This document shows, piece by piece, positions 10,023 through 18,862 of a DNA stretch of 64,000 nucleotides (its first letter is position 1; each line of letters begins with the position of its first letter). The position numbers were made by a program, and so were the translations under genes. The stretch lies in contig NZ_BMRX01000016.1 of NCBI RefSeq assembly GCF_014648855.1, positions 62,001 through 126,000 on the forward strand, written 5' to 3'. The notes under the pieces were generated by a model that did no database searches, was not told where the DNA came from, and worked only from the letters and a program-made list of their open reading frames with translations. Source of the DNA: Streptomyces parvulus (GTDB lineage Bacteria > Actinomycetota > Actinomycetes > Streptomycetales > Streptomycetaceae).

Positions 10023-11207
10023 ATGCCGAAAGCCAGGACGCCTGCCCGGGCCACGGGTCAGGGCCCGCTCTCCGGCGTGCGCGTGGTCGAGCTGGCCGGC
10101 ATCGGCCCGGGGCCCTTCGCCGCCATGCTCCTCGCCGACCTCGGCGCCGACGTCGTCCGCGTCGACCGGCCCGGCGGCCCCGGGCTCGGCATCGACCCGG
10201 CCCACGACGTCACCAACCGCAACAAGCGGTCCGTGCTCGTCGACCTCAAGGCCCCGGACGGACCGGAGCGGGTCCTCGCCCTCGCCGAACGCGCCGACGT
10301 GCTGATCGAGGGCTACCGCCCCGGCGTGGCCGAACGGCTCGGCGTGGGCCCCGAGCCCTGCCACGCCCGCAACCCCGCGCTCGTGTACGGCCGGATGACC
10401 GGCTGGGGCCAGGAGGGTCCGCTCGCCGAACGCGCCGGGCACGACATCGGGTACATCGCGCTCACCGGCACCCTCGGCATGATCGGCGATCCCGGCCGCC
10501 CGCCCGCGGTCCCCGCCAACCTCCTCGGCGACTACGCCGGCGGCTCCCTCTACCTCGTCGTGGGCGTCCTGGCCGCCCTGCACCACGCCCGCGCGACGGG
10601 CACCGGCCAGGTCGTGGACGCCGCCATCGTCGACGGCACCGCGCACCTCTCCTCGATGATCCACGGCATGCTCGCCGCCGGCGCCTGGCAGGACCGGCGC
10701 GGCGCCAACCTCCTCGACGGCGGCTGCCCCTTCTACGGCACCTACGAGACCGCCGACGGCGCCCACATGGCGGTCGGCGCGCTGGAGCCGCGGTTCTACG
10801 CCGAGTTCGCCGAGCTGCTCGGCCTCCCCGCCACGGCGCCGGCCCGCGACGACCCGGCCCGCTGGCCCGAGCTGCGCGCGGCCGTCGCCGAACGGTTCTC
10901 CTCCCGCACCCGCGACGAGTGGACGGCGGTGTTCGCGGACTCGGACGCCTGCGTGGCCCCCGTCCTGACGCTGCGCGAGGCACCGCACCACCCCCACCTC
11001 GCCGCCCGCTCCACCTTCACCGACCACGACGGCCTCACCCAGCCGGCCCCCGCGCCCCGCTTCTCCGCGACCCCCACCGCCGTCCGCACCGGACCCGCCC
11101 GGCCGGGCGCCGACACCGACGCCGTGGCCCGCGACTGGGGCCTGCCCCGCGAGGGGGAGACGGAGCGCGCCCCTCACCCGAACAGCCCAGTGACGAACCC
11201 TCAGTGA
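10023..11207 (+). CDS. CaiB/BaiF CoA-transferase family, alpha-methylacyl-CoA racemase type
   Basis: This 394-aa protein belongs to the family III CoA-transferase superfamily. It matches the racemase (AMACR/MCR) branch: H140 in AERAGHDIGY, D170 in LLGDYAGGS and E255 in GALEPRFYAEF are spaced 30 and 85 residues apart, exactly as H126, D156 and E241 of the mycobacterial racemase. The enzyme would interconvert (R)- and (S)-2-methylacyl-CoA so that branched acyl chains can enter beta-oxidation. ATG 10023 follows GGGGAT; an upstream in-frame start at 9987 lacks support. It heads an operon with a thiolase (12-bp gap) and a FadB-like protein, consistent with branched fatty-acid breakdown. Confidence 0.88.
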   Translation: MPKARTPARATGQGPLSGVRVVELAGIGPGPFAAMLLADLGADVVRVDRPGGPGLGIDPAHDVTNRNKRSVLVDLKAPDGPERVLALAERADVLIEGYRPGVAERLGVGPEPCHARNPALVYGRMTGWGQEGPLAERAGHDIGYIALTGTLGMIGDPGRPPAVPANLLGDYAGGSLYLVVGVLAALHHARATGTGQVVDAAIVDGTAHLSSMIHGMLAAGAWQDRRGANLLDGGCPFYGTYETADGAHMAVGALEPRFYAEFAELLGLPATAPARDDPARWPELRAAVAERFSSRTRDEWTAVFADSDACVAPVLTLREAPHHPHLAARSTFTDHDGLTQPAPAPRFSATPTAVRTGPARPGADTDAVARDWGLPREGETERAPHPNSPVTNPQ

Positions 11208-11218
11208 AAGGCCTGCCA

Positions 11219-12433
11219 GTGACCACCGAAGCGTACGTGTACGACGCGATCCGCACCCCGCGCGGACGCGGCAAGGCGAACGGCGCCCTGCACGGCACGA
11301 AGCCCGTCGACCTGGTCGTCGGCCTCATCCACGAGATCCGCGCCCGCTTCCCGGACCTGGACCCCGCCGCGGTCGACGACGTCGTCCTCGGCGTCGTCGG
11401 CCCCGTGGGCGACCAGGGCTCCGACATCGCCCGCATCGCCGCCATCGCCGCGGGGCTGCCGGACACCGTGGCGGGCGTCCAGGAGAACCGCTTCTGCGCC
11501 TCGGGTCTGGAGGCCGTCAACCTCGCCGCCGCCAAGGTGCGTTCGGGCTGGGAGGACCTGGTCCTCGCGGGCGGCGTCGAGTCCATGTCCCGGGTGCCGA
11601 TGGCCTCGGACGGCGGCGCCTGGTTCAACGACCCGATGACCAACCTCGCCACCAACTTCGTGCCGCAGGGCATCGGCGCCGACCTGATCGCCACCATCGA
11701 GGGCTTCACCCGCCGCGACGTCGACGAGTACGCCGCCCTCTCCCAGGAACGCGCGGCCGCCGCCTGGAAGGACGGCCGCTTCGAGCGCTCCGTCGTGCCC
11801 GTGCGGGACCGCTCCGGCCTCACCGTCCTCGACCACGACGAGCACCCGCGCCCCGGCACCACCGCCGACTCCCTCGCCGGCCTCAAGCCGTCCTTCGCCG
11901 ACATCGGCGAACTCGGCGGCTTCGACGCCGTCGCGCTCCAGAAGTACCACTGGGTCGAGAAGATCGACCACGTCCACCACGCGGGCAACTCCTCCGGCAT
12001 CGTGGACGGCGCCTCCCTGGTCGCCATCGGTTCCCAGGAGGTGGGGGACCGCTACGGTCTGCGCCCGCGCGCCCGGATCGTCTCGGCCGCCGTGTCCGGC
12101 TCCGAGCCCACCATCATGCTCACCGGCCCCGCCCCCGCCACCCGCAAGGCGCTCGCCAAGGCCGGCCTGACCATCGACGACATCGACCTCGTCGAGATCA
12201 ACGAGGCGTTCGCCGCGGTCGTCCTGCGCTTCGTCAAGGACATGGGCCTGTCGCTGGACAAGGTCAACGTCAACGGCGGTGCCATCGCGCTCGGCCACCC
12301 CCTCGGCGCCACCGGCGCGATGATCCTCGGCACCCTCGTCGACGAACTGGAACGCCAGGACAAGCGCTACGGCCTCGCCACCCTGTGCGTGGGCGGCGGC
12401 ATGGGCATCGCCACCATCGTCGAGCGCGTCTGA
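11219..12433 (+). CDS. Acetyl-CoA acetyltransferase / 3-ketoacyl-CoA thiolase
   Basis: The 404-aa thiolase has the acyl-carrier cysteine C93 in ENRFCASGLEAV, the catalytic H360 in ALGHPLGATG and the second cysteine C390 in ATLCVGGGMG. It performs the final thiolytic cleavage of beta-oxidation in the cytoplasm. GTG 11219 has AAGG seven bases upstream and gives the normal family N-terminus (YVYDAIRTPRGR). It lies 11 bp after the racemase-type gene and 44 bp before the FadB-like gene, with which it would form a FadA/FadB-type trifunctional complex. Confidence 0.94.
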   Translation: MTTEAYVYDAIRTPRGRGKANGALHGTKPVDLVVGLIHEIRARFPDLDPAAVDDVVLGVVGPVGDQGSDIARIAAIAAGLPDTVAGVQENRFCASGLEAVNLAAAKVRSGWEDLVLAGGVESMSRVPMASDGGAWFNDPMTNLATNFVPQGIGADLIATIEGFTRRDVDEYAALSQERAAAAWKDGRFERSVVPVRDRSGLTVLDHDEHPRPGTTADSLAGLKPSFADIGELGGFDAVALQKYHWVEKIDHVHHAGNSSGIVDGASLVAIGSQEVGDRYGLRPRARIVSAAVSGSEPTIMLTGPAPATRKALAKAGLTIDDIDLVEINEAFAAVVLRFVKDMGLSLDKVNVNGGAIALGHPLGATGAMILGTLVDELERQDKRYGLATLCVGGGMGIATIVERV

Positions 12434-12477
12434 CCCCCTTCCCGACGGATACGACGGATCACCTGGAGCACACCCTC

Positions 12478-14658
12478 ATGAGCACCGAGCCCACCACCAT
12501 CCGCTGGGAACAGGACGACACGGGCGTCGTCACGCTCGTCCTCGACGACCCCGGCCAGTCCGCCAACACCATGAACCAGGCGTTCCGCGCCTCCCTCGCG
12601 GCCGTCACCGACCGCCTGGAGGCCGAGAAGGACTCGATCCGCGGCGTCATCGTCACCTCCGCCAAGAAGACCTTCTTCGCCGGCGGCGACCTGCGCGACC
12701 TGATCCGCGTCACCCCGGAGACCGCCCAGGACCTCTTCGACGGCGGCATGGCCATCAAGCGCGACCTGCGCCGCATCGAGACCCTCGGCAAGCCCGTCGT
12801 CGCCGCAATGAACGGCGCGGCCCTCGGCGGCGGCTACGAGATCGCCCTCGCCTGCCACCACCGCGTGGCCCTCGACGCCCCCGGCTCCAAGATCGGCTGC
12901 CCCGAGGTCACCCTCGGCCTGCTCCCCGGCGGCGGCGGAGTCGTCCGCACCGTCCGCATGCTCGGCATCACCGACGCGCTGCTCAAGGTGCTCCTCCAGG
13001 GCACCCAGTACAACCCGCGCCGCGCCCGGGAGAACGGCCTGGTCGACGAGGTCGCCGACAGCCGCGAGGACATGCTCGCCAGGGCCCGCGCCTTCATCGA
13101 CGCCAACCCGGAGTCCGCGCAGCCCTGGGACAGGCCCGGCTACCGCATCCCCGGCGGCACCCCGTCGCACCCGAAGTTCGCGGCCAACCTGCCCGCCTTC
13201 CCCGCCAACCTGCGCAAGCAGACGGCCGGCGCCCCCTACCCGGCGCCGCGCAACATCATGGCCGCCGCCGTCGAGGGCTCCCAGGTCGACTTCGAGACCG
13301 CCCAGGTCATCGAGGCCCGCTACTTCGTCGAGCTGGCCGCCGGGCAGACCTCGAAGAACATGATCCAGGCGTTCTTCTTCGACCTCCAGGCCGTCAACTC
13401 CGGCGCCAACCGCCCCCGGGGCATCGAGCCCCGCAAGGTCACCAAGGTGGCCGTCCTCGGCGCCGGCATGATGGGCGCCGGCATCGCCTACTCGTGCGCA
13501 CGCGCGGGCATCGACGTCGTCCTCAAGGACGTCGCCCTGGAGGCCGCCGTCAAGGGCAAGGGCTACTCGGAGAAGCTGTGCGCCAAGGCCGTCGCCAAGG
13601 GCCGCACCACCCAGGAGAAGGCCGACGCCCTGCTCGCCCGCATCACGCCGACCGCCGAGGCCGCCGACCTCGCCGGGTGCGACGCGGTGATCGAGGCCGT
13701 CTTCGAGGACACCTCGCTCAAGCACAAGGTCTTCCAGGAGATCGAGAGCGTCGTCGCCCCCGACGCCCTGCTCTGCTCCAACACCTCCACGCTGCCCATC
13801 ACCGCGCTGGCCGAGGGCGTCGAGCGCCAGGGCGACTTCATCGGGCTGCACTTCTTCTCGCCGGTCGACAAGATGCCGCTCGTCGAGATCATCAAGGGCG
13901 AGCGGACCGGTGACGAGGCGCTCGCGCGCGCCTTCGACCTGGTCCGGCAGATCAACAAGACGCCGATCGTCGTCAACGACTCGCGCGGCTTCTTCACCTC
14001 CCGGGTCATCGGCCACTTCATCAACGAGGGCGTGGCCATGGTCGGCGAGGGCGTAGAGCCCGCGTCCGTGGAGCAGGCGGCGGCCCAGGCGGGCTACCCC
14101 GCCAAGGTGCTCTCCCTGATGGACGAGCTGACGCTCACCCTCCCGCGGAAGATCCGGGCGGAGACCCGGCGGGCCGTCGAGGAGGCCGGCGGCACCTGGA
14201 CCGAGCACCCCGCGGACGTCGTCATCGACCGCATGGTCGACGAGTTCGGGCGCCCCGGGCGCAGCGGCGGCGCCGGGTTCTACGAGTACGGCGAGGACGG
14301 CGGGCGCGGCGGCCTGTGGCCGGGGCTGCGGGAGCACTTCACCAAGCCGGGCTACGAGATCCCGTTCCGCGACATGCAGGAACGGATGCTCTTCGCGGAG
14401 GCGCTCGACACCGTCCGGCTCCTGGAGGAGGGCGTCCTGACCTCCGTCGCCGACGCCAACATCGGCTCCATCCTCGGCATCGGCTTCCCCGGCTGGACCG
14501 GCGGCGTGCTCCAGTACGTCAACGGCTACGAGGGAGGGCTGCCCGGCTTCGTGGCACGCGCGCGTGAACTGGCCGACCGCTACGGCGATCGCTTCACGCC
14601 GCCCGCGCTGCTGGTGGAGAAGGCCGGCAAGGGGGAGGTCTTCACCGACGGCCGCTGA
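12478..14658 (+). CDS. FadB-type enoyl-CoA hydratase / 3-hydroxyacyl-CoA dehydrogenase fusion
   Basis: The 726-aa bifunctional enzyme has an N-terminal crotonase domain with an oxyanion motif FFAGGDLRDL and both catalytic glutamates, E121 (LGGGYEIAL) and E143 (GCPEVTLG). The C-terminal dehydrogenase has the NAD-binding GAGMMGAGIA near 326-335 and catalytic H458 in GLHFFSPVDKMP. It hydrates trans-2-enoyl-CoA and oxidises the product to 3-ketoacyl-CoA for the upstream thiolase. GGAG lies ten bases before ATG 12478. It is the last gene of the operon and ends nine bases from the convergent MerR gene. Confidence 0.95.
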   Translation: MSTEPTTIRWEQDDTGVVTLVLDDPGQSANTMNQAFRASLAAVTDRLEAEKDSIRGVIVTSAKKTFFAGGDLRDLIRVTPETAQDLFDGGMAIKRDLRRIETLGKPVVAAMNGAALGGGYEIALACHHRVALDAPGSKIGCPEVTLGLLPGGGGVVRTVRMLGITDALLKVLLQGTQYNPRRARENGLVDEVADSREDMLARARAFIDANPESAQPWDRPGYRIPGGTPSHPKFAANLPAFPANLRKQTAGAPYPAPRNIMAAAVEGSQVDFETAQVIEARYFVELAAGQTSKNMIQAFFFDLQAVNSGANRPRGIEPRKVTKVAVLGAGMMGAGIAYSCARAGIDVVLKDVALEAAVKGKGYSEKLCAKAVAKGRTTQEKADALLARITPTAEAADLAGCDAVIEAVFEDTSLKHKVFQEIESVVAPDALLCSNTSTLPITALAEGVERQGDFIGLHFFSPVDKMPLVEIIKGERTGDEALARAFDLVRQINKTPIVVNDSRGFFTSRVIGHFINEGVAMVGEGVEPASVEQAAAQAGYPAKVLSLMDELTLTLPRKIRAETRRAVEEAGGTWTEHPADVVIDRMVDEFGRPGRSGGAGFYEYGEDGGRGGLWPGLREHFTKPGYEIPFRDMQERMLFAEALDTVRLLEEGVLTSVADANIGSILGIGFPGWTGGVLQYVNGYEGGLPGFVARARELADRYGDRFTPPALLVEKAGKGEVFTDGR

Positions 14659-14666
14659 GGAACGCC

Positions 14667-15407
14667 TCAGTCCGCGGCGGCGGGGCCGTCCTCGCCGGCG
14701 CCGTCGATCCACTCCCTGATCTCCTCGCGCAGCGACCGCTGGAAGGTGGTCAGCAGGGCCTGCACGACGAGCGGGTGCATGTGCGCGGACAGTGACCGCA
14801 CGTCCCGCGCCCCGCGCTCGGCGACCGCGTCGCGCAGCAGCCGCGACAGGTCCCGGGCGGCGGCGCGGGAGTGCTCCAGGAGCGCGGTGCGGGCGGCCAG
14901 CACCGTCTCGGGGGAGAAGGGGACGTCGAGCAGTTCGACGCCGAGCCGCAGCAGCCCGCCGTCGACCCGGTACGCGTCGCCGTCCGGCGCGTCCGCGTCC
15001 CGCGCGACCACGTCCATCGCCGCCAGCCGGTCCACCTCCTCGCCGGTCAGCGCCCGGCCCGCACGCCGGTCCAGCTCCGCGCGCGTGACGCTCTCCACCG
15101 TCTGCGGCGCCCACGAGGCCACCACCGCGCGGTGCAGCGCCAGGTCGTGTTCGCTCAGGTCGGGGGGCAGCTGCCCCAGGTAGCGCTCGATCGCGGCCAG
15201 CGTCATGCCCCGGTGCTGCAGCTCCTCGATCAGCGCGAGCCGGGCCAGGTGCTCCCGGCCGTAGTGCCCCACCCGCCGGGCCCCGATCACCGGCGGCGGC
15301 AGCAGCCCCTTGGTGCCGTAGAAGCGGACGGTGCGCACCGTGACGCCGGCCCGCGCGGCCAGCTCGTCGATCGTGAGGGTCGGCTCCCCGGCGTCGGTCG
15401 TCGTCAT
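14667..15407 (-). CDS. MerR-family transcriptional regulator
   Basis: This 246-aa regulator has an N-terminal MerR winged helix: LTIDELAARAGVTVRTVRFY, then GLLPPPV, GHYGREHLARLALI and LQHRGMTLAAIERYL. The ~170-residue C-terminal part has no cysteine cluster, so a metal sensor is unlikely; it resembles long actinobacterial MerR proteins with an effector-binding or dimerising tail. ATG 15407 is chosen because the in-frame start 16 codons earlier adds unrelated sequence. It is divergent from the amino-acid permease and convergent with the beta-oxidation operon, so either may be its target; the inverted repeat at 15488-15502 is a candidate site. Confidence 0.9.
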   Translation of the reverse strand: MTTTDAGEPTLTIDELAARAGVTVRTVRFYGTKGLLPPPVIGARRVGHYGREHLARLALIEELQHRGMTLAAIERYLGQLPPDLSEHDLALHRAVVASWAPQTVESVTRAELDRRAGRALTGEEVDRLAAMDVVARDADAPDGDAYRVDGGLLRLGVELLDVPFSPETVLAARTALLEHSRAAARDLSRLLRDAVAERGARDVRSLSAHMHPLVVQALLTTFQRSLREEIREWIDGAGEDGPAAAD

Positions 15408-15487
15408 GTGCAGCAGTATCGCTGTCCCACCAGTGCTGTGAAACCTCTTGCGCACCGGGTGGAGGCCGCGGAGGGATCTTGTGAGAA

Positions 15488-15502
15488 GTCACGCTGTGTG
15501 AC
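15488..15502. promoter_or_regulatory. Inverted repeat in merR/permease divergent region
   Basis: GTCAC-gctgt-GTGAC has 5-bp arms and lies 81 bases upstream of the MerR start and 142 bases upstream of the permease start. MerR proteins usually bind dyads between -35 and -10; whether this one does is unknown. Confidence 0.3.
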
Positions 15503-15643
15503 ATGAGCCACCGCATGTCGACGCAGCGTCGTGGGAAGGTGCCGTCTTGGTCTGTGCCGCGTCAAGGGTGGTGCGGGCCCGACGCACAGGTACGGACGAC
15601 CCGGGCGCACTCCGCCCGGGCGCACCAGAGAGTGGAACCACCC

Positions 15644-17116
15644 GTGAGCAAGGACGCCGTAGACACGGCACAGGTCGCCGCCCATCCCGAGGCGGCCGGG
15701 ACCATCCCCGCGGACGCGGGCGACGCCGGATACAGCAAGGGCCTCAAGGCCCGCCACGTCAACATGATCGCCATCGGCGGCGCCATCGGCACCGGCCTCT
15801 TCCTGGGCGCGGGCGGCAGACTGCGCGACGCGGGCCCGGCGCTCGCGATCGCCTACCTCGTCGCCGGCGTCTTCGCCTTCTTCGTCGTCAAGGCCCTCGG
15901 CGAGCTGGTGCTCTACCGGCCCTCCTCCGGGTCCTTCGTGTCGTACGCGCGCGAGTTCCTCGGCGAGAAGGGCGCGTACGTCGCCGGCTGGATGTACTTC
16001 CTGAACTGGTCGACCACCGGCATCGCCGACATCACCGCGATCGCGCTGTACACGCACTACTGGTCCATGTTCACCAGCATCCCGCAGTGGGTGCTCGCCC
16101 TGATCGCCCTCGCGGTGGTCCTGGCGGTGAACCTCATCTCGGTGAAGATCTTCGGCGAGATGGAGTTCTGGTTCGCGATCGTCAAGGTGGCCACGCTCAT
16201 CGGCTTCATGCTGATCGGCATCTTCCTGCTGGCCACCCAGCACGAGGTCGGCGGCCAGACCCCGGGCATCGGCATGATCACCGACCACGGCGGAATGCTC
16301 CCGCACGGCGTGATGCCCGTGGTCCTCGTCATGCAGGGCGTGATCTTCTCCTACGCCGCCCTGGAGCTGGTCGGCGTCGCGGCCGGCGAGACCGCCGAGC
16401 CGGAGAAGATCGTCCCGCGCGCGGTGAACTCGATCATGTGGCGCGTCGCGCTCTTCTACGTCGGCTCGGTCGTCCTGCTCGCGCTGCTGCTGCCCAGCTC
16501 GGTCTACTCAGGCGACCAGAGCCCGTTCGTCACCGTCCTGTCCAAGATCGGCGTCCCGGCCGCCGGCGACGTGATGAACCTCGTCGTCCTCACCGCGGCG
16601 ATGTCGTCCCTGAACTCGGGCCTGTACTCCACGGGCCGCATCCTGCGCTCCATGGCGATGTCCGGCTCCGCGCCCAGGTTCACCGGCGTGATGAGCCGCA
16701 GCCAGGTGCCCTACGGCGGCATCCTGCTGACCTGCGCGGTCTGCGTCCTCGGCGTCGGACTGAACTTCCTGGTGCCGAGCAAGGCCTTCGAGATCGTGCT
16801 GAACGTCGCCTCCCTCGGCATCATCAGCACCTGGGTGATCATCATGATCTGCCATCTGGTCTTCGTCCGCCGGGCCCGCGCGGGCCTGGTCGAGCGCCCG
16901 CACTTCCGCCTCCCGGGCAGCCCCGTGACGGAGATCGTCACGATCGCCTTCCTGCTCGCCGTGATCGGCCTGATGTGGAACGACGAGGAGGTCGGCCGCA
17001 AGACCGTCCTGCTGGTGCCCGTGATCGCGGTGATGCTGGTGGCCGGCTGGTTCGGAGTCCGCCGCCGCGTGTCCCAGGAGGCCGACAGGCAACGGCTGGG
17101 CGGGCCCCAGGGGTAA
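15644..17116 (+). CDS. Amino-acid permease (APC superfamily, GABA/aromatic permease type)
   Basis: The 490-aa transporter has the AAT/APC signature KGLKARHVNMIAIGGAIGTG with LFLGAG just after the cytoplasmic N-terminus, then about twelve hydrophobic helices, and SYAALELVGVAAGETAEP, the conserved helix-6 region typical of GabP-like permeases. It should import an amino acid by proton symport. GTG 15644 was chosen because it gives a normal-length N-terminus; a 47-codon extension upstream is Arg/Pro-rich. The substrate cannot be assigned from sequence; GABA-permease annotation is customary. Confidence 0.9.
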   Translation: MSKDAVDTAQVAAHPEAAGTIPADAGDAGYSKGLKARHVNMIAIGGAIGTGLFLGAGGRLRDAGPALAIAYLVAGVFAFFVVKALGELVLYRPSSGSFVSYAREFLGEKGAYVAGWMYFLNWSTTGIADITAIALYTHYWSMFTSIPQWVLALIALAVVLAVNLISVKIFGEMEFWFAIVKVATLIGFMLIGIFLLATQHEVGGQTPGIGMITDHGGMLPHGVMPVVLVMQGVIFSYAALELVGVAAGETAEPEKIVPRAVNSIMWRVALFYVGSVVLLALLLPSSVYSGDQSPFVTVLSKIGVPAAGDVMNLVVLTAAMSSLNSGLYSTGRILRSMAMSGSAPRFTGVMSRSQVPYGGILLTCAVCVLGVGLNFLVPSKAFEIVLNVASLGIISTWVIIMICHLVFVRRARAGLVERPHFRLPGSPVTEIVTIAFLLAVIGLMWNDEEVGRKTVLLVPVIAVMLVAGWFGVRRRVSQEADRQRLGGPQG

Positions 17117-17172
17117 CAGGGGCCACCGCGCCACGCTCGGCCACCGTGCCGCGCGCCCGGCCACCGCACCGC

Positions 17173-17204
17173 GCTCGGCCGCCTCACCCGCGAGGCGGCT
17201 GAGC
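17173..17204. terminator. Bidirectional terminator between permease and M1 peptidase
   Basis: A 12-bp stem (GCTCGGCCGCCT paired with AGGCGGCTGAGC, including one G-U pair) encloses an 8-base loop in the gap between convergent genes. Confidence 0.6.
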
Positions 17205-17220
17205 CCGGCGCGACCGGCCG

Positions 17221-18714
17221 TCAGTGCTCGTGCACGTCGTTCGTCGCGGTGATCCGGCGCCAGGACCGGGGCTGTGCCGGCGTGTCCGAGGCCGGGGCCC
17301 GGGAGGCCGTGCGCGCCGCCGGAGTGGCCGGCTTCGAGGGCTGGAACAGCCAGGTGTCGAAGAGCGCCGCCAGCGGCTTGCCGGAGACCTCCTCGGCGTA
17401 CCGCTGGAAGTCCGCGACCGACGCGTTGCCGTGCGCGTACCGCGCGGGCCAGCCCTTGAGGACGGTGAAGAAGTCCTCGTCGCCGATCTCGTTGCGCAGC
17501 GCCTGGACGGCGAGCGCGCCCCGGTCGTACACGGCGGCGTCGAACTGGTTCTCCGGCCCCGGGTCGCCGGGCCGCACCGTCCAGAACGGGTCGTCGGCCG
17601 GGTGCGAGGCGTACGTGTAGTCGGCCAGTTCCTGCGCCGTGCCCTCGCCCTCGTGCTCGGACCACAGCCACTGGGCGTAGCGGGCGAAGCCCTCGTTGAT
17701 CCAGATGTCCTTCCAGCCCCGCACGGACACCAGGTCGCCGTACCACTGGTGGGCCAGCTCGTGGACGACGACGGACACGTTCGAGCCGCCCGCGAACTGC
17801 CGCGGGCTGTAGAACGGCCGGGTCTGCGTCTCCAGCGCGTACCCGGTGTCCGTGTTCGGCACGTAACCGCCGAGCGCGTTGTAGGGATACGGCCCGAAGT
17901 AGCCGGTCAGCCAGTCCGCGACCTCCCCCGTGCGCTCCACGCTGGCCCGCGCCGCGCCGTCGTCGGCGCCCAGGTCCTTGCTGTAGGCGTTGACGACCGG
18001 GATCCCGCTCTCCGTGGTCCCGGTGGTGAGGTCGAACCTGCCGACCGCCAGCGTGGCGAGATACGTGGCCTGCGGCTTGTCGGACCGCCAGTTCCAGCGG
18101 GTCCACCCGAGCCGCGAACTCGTCGACTGGAGCGTTCCGTTGGAGATCGCCTGGGTGCCGTCCGGCACCTGCACGGACACGTCGTAGGTGGCCTTGTCGC
18201 GCGGATGGTCGTTGGCCGGGAACCACCACGCCGCGGCCTCGGGCTCGTTCGCGGCGACGCCGCCGTCCGGGGTGCGGTGCCAGCTGGTGAAGCCGAACGC
18301 CTCCTTCGAGGACGGCACCCCGCTGTAGCGGACGACCACGGTGAGGGCCGCGCCCTTGGCCAGCGGCTTCGCCGGCGTGATCTCCAGCTCCTGCTCGCCC
18401 GAGGCCGCGAACGACGCCTTCGCGCCGTTCACCCGCACCTCGCCGACGTCCAGCAGGAAGTCCAGGTTGAACCGCGACAGGTCCGCGGTGGTGCGGGCCA
18501 GGATCGTCGCCGTACCCTCCAGCCGGTCCGTGGCCGGCTGGTACTTCAGGCGCAGGTCGTAGTGGGAGACGTCGTATCCGCCGTTGCCGTAGGCCGGGTA
18601 GTAGGGGTCGCCGATCCCCGGAGCGCCGGGGGAGGGGGCCGCCGCCGACGCCGGGATCGCCAGCACGAGCGAGGCGGCGCCCAGTGCGCCCGGCACGATG
18701 ATTCTGCGGTGCAC
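17221..18714 (-). CDS. Secreted M1-family zinc metallopeptidase
   Basis: The 497-aa protein has a signal peptide (VHRRIIVPGALGAASLVLAI, cleavage near ASAAAP) and the M1 catalytic centre: H318-E319-L-A-H322 in VVHELAHQWYGD and the third ligand E341 in INEGFARY. GYALETQ around 291-297 stands in the place of the GAMEN-type exopeptidase motif. It should be an extracellular aminopeptidase-like enzyme; it is shorter than full aminopeptidase N (about 850 aa) and lacks the large C-terminal domain. GTG 18714 has TTGGAG seven bases upstream. It is divergent from two further secreted peptidases. Confidence 0.93.
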   Translation of the reverse strand: MHRRIIVPGALGAASLVLAIPASAAAPSPGAPGIGDPYYPAYGNGGYDVSHYDLRLKYQPATDRLEGTATILARTTADLSRFNLDFLLDVGEVRVNGAKASFAASGEQELEITPAKPLAKGAALTVVVRYSGVPSSKEAFGFTSWHRTPDGGVAANEPEAAAWWFPANDHPRDKATYDVSVQVPDGTQAISNGTLQSTSSRLGWTRWNWRSDKPQATYLATLAVGRFDLTTGTTESGIPVVNAYSKDLGADDGAARASVERTGEVADWLTGYFGPYPYNALGGYVPNTDTGYALETQTRPFYSPRQFAGGSNVSVVVHELAHQWYGDLVSVRGWKDIWINEGFARYAQWLWSEHEGEGTAQELADYTYASHPADDPFWTVRPGDPGPENQFDAAVYDRGALAVQALRNEIGDEDFFTVLKGWPARYAHGNASVADFQRYAEEVSGKPLAALFDTWLFQPSKPATPAARTASRAPASDTPAQPRSWRRITATNDVHEH

Positions 18715-18862
18715 GAAAGCTCCAAGTCGTAGGGGCACGAAGTCTGTTCGGAGCCTATTCAGCCCCTGTGCGCACCGTCATGTCCACGGCCACCGCTGTC
18801 ACACGATCGCCATCCGGCCGTCATCGGCCACCCGTTGCCCTCTTCTGCGCGGGAGTTGACCG

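Noticed and set aside
12367..15516. 1049-codon minus-strand frame over the FadB and MerR region
   Set aside because: It is a low-complexity Gly/Ala/Val/Asp frame antisense to well-supported thiolase and FadB genes, and passes through the MerR gene in another frame.
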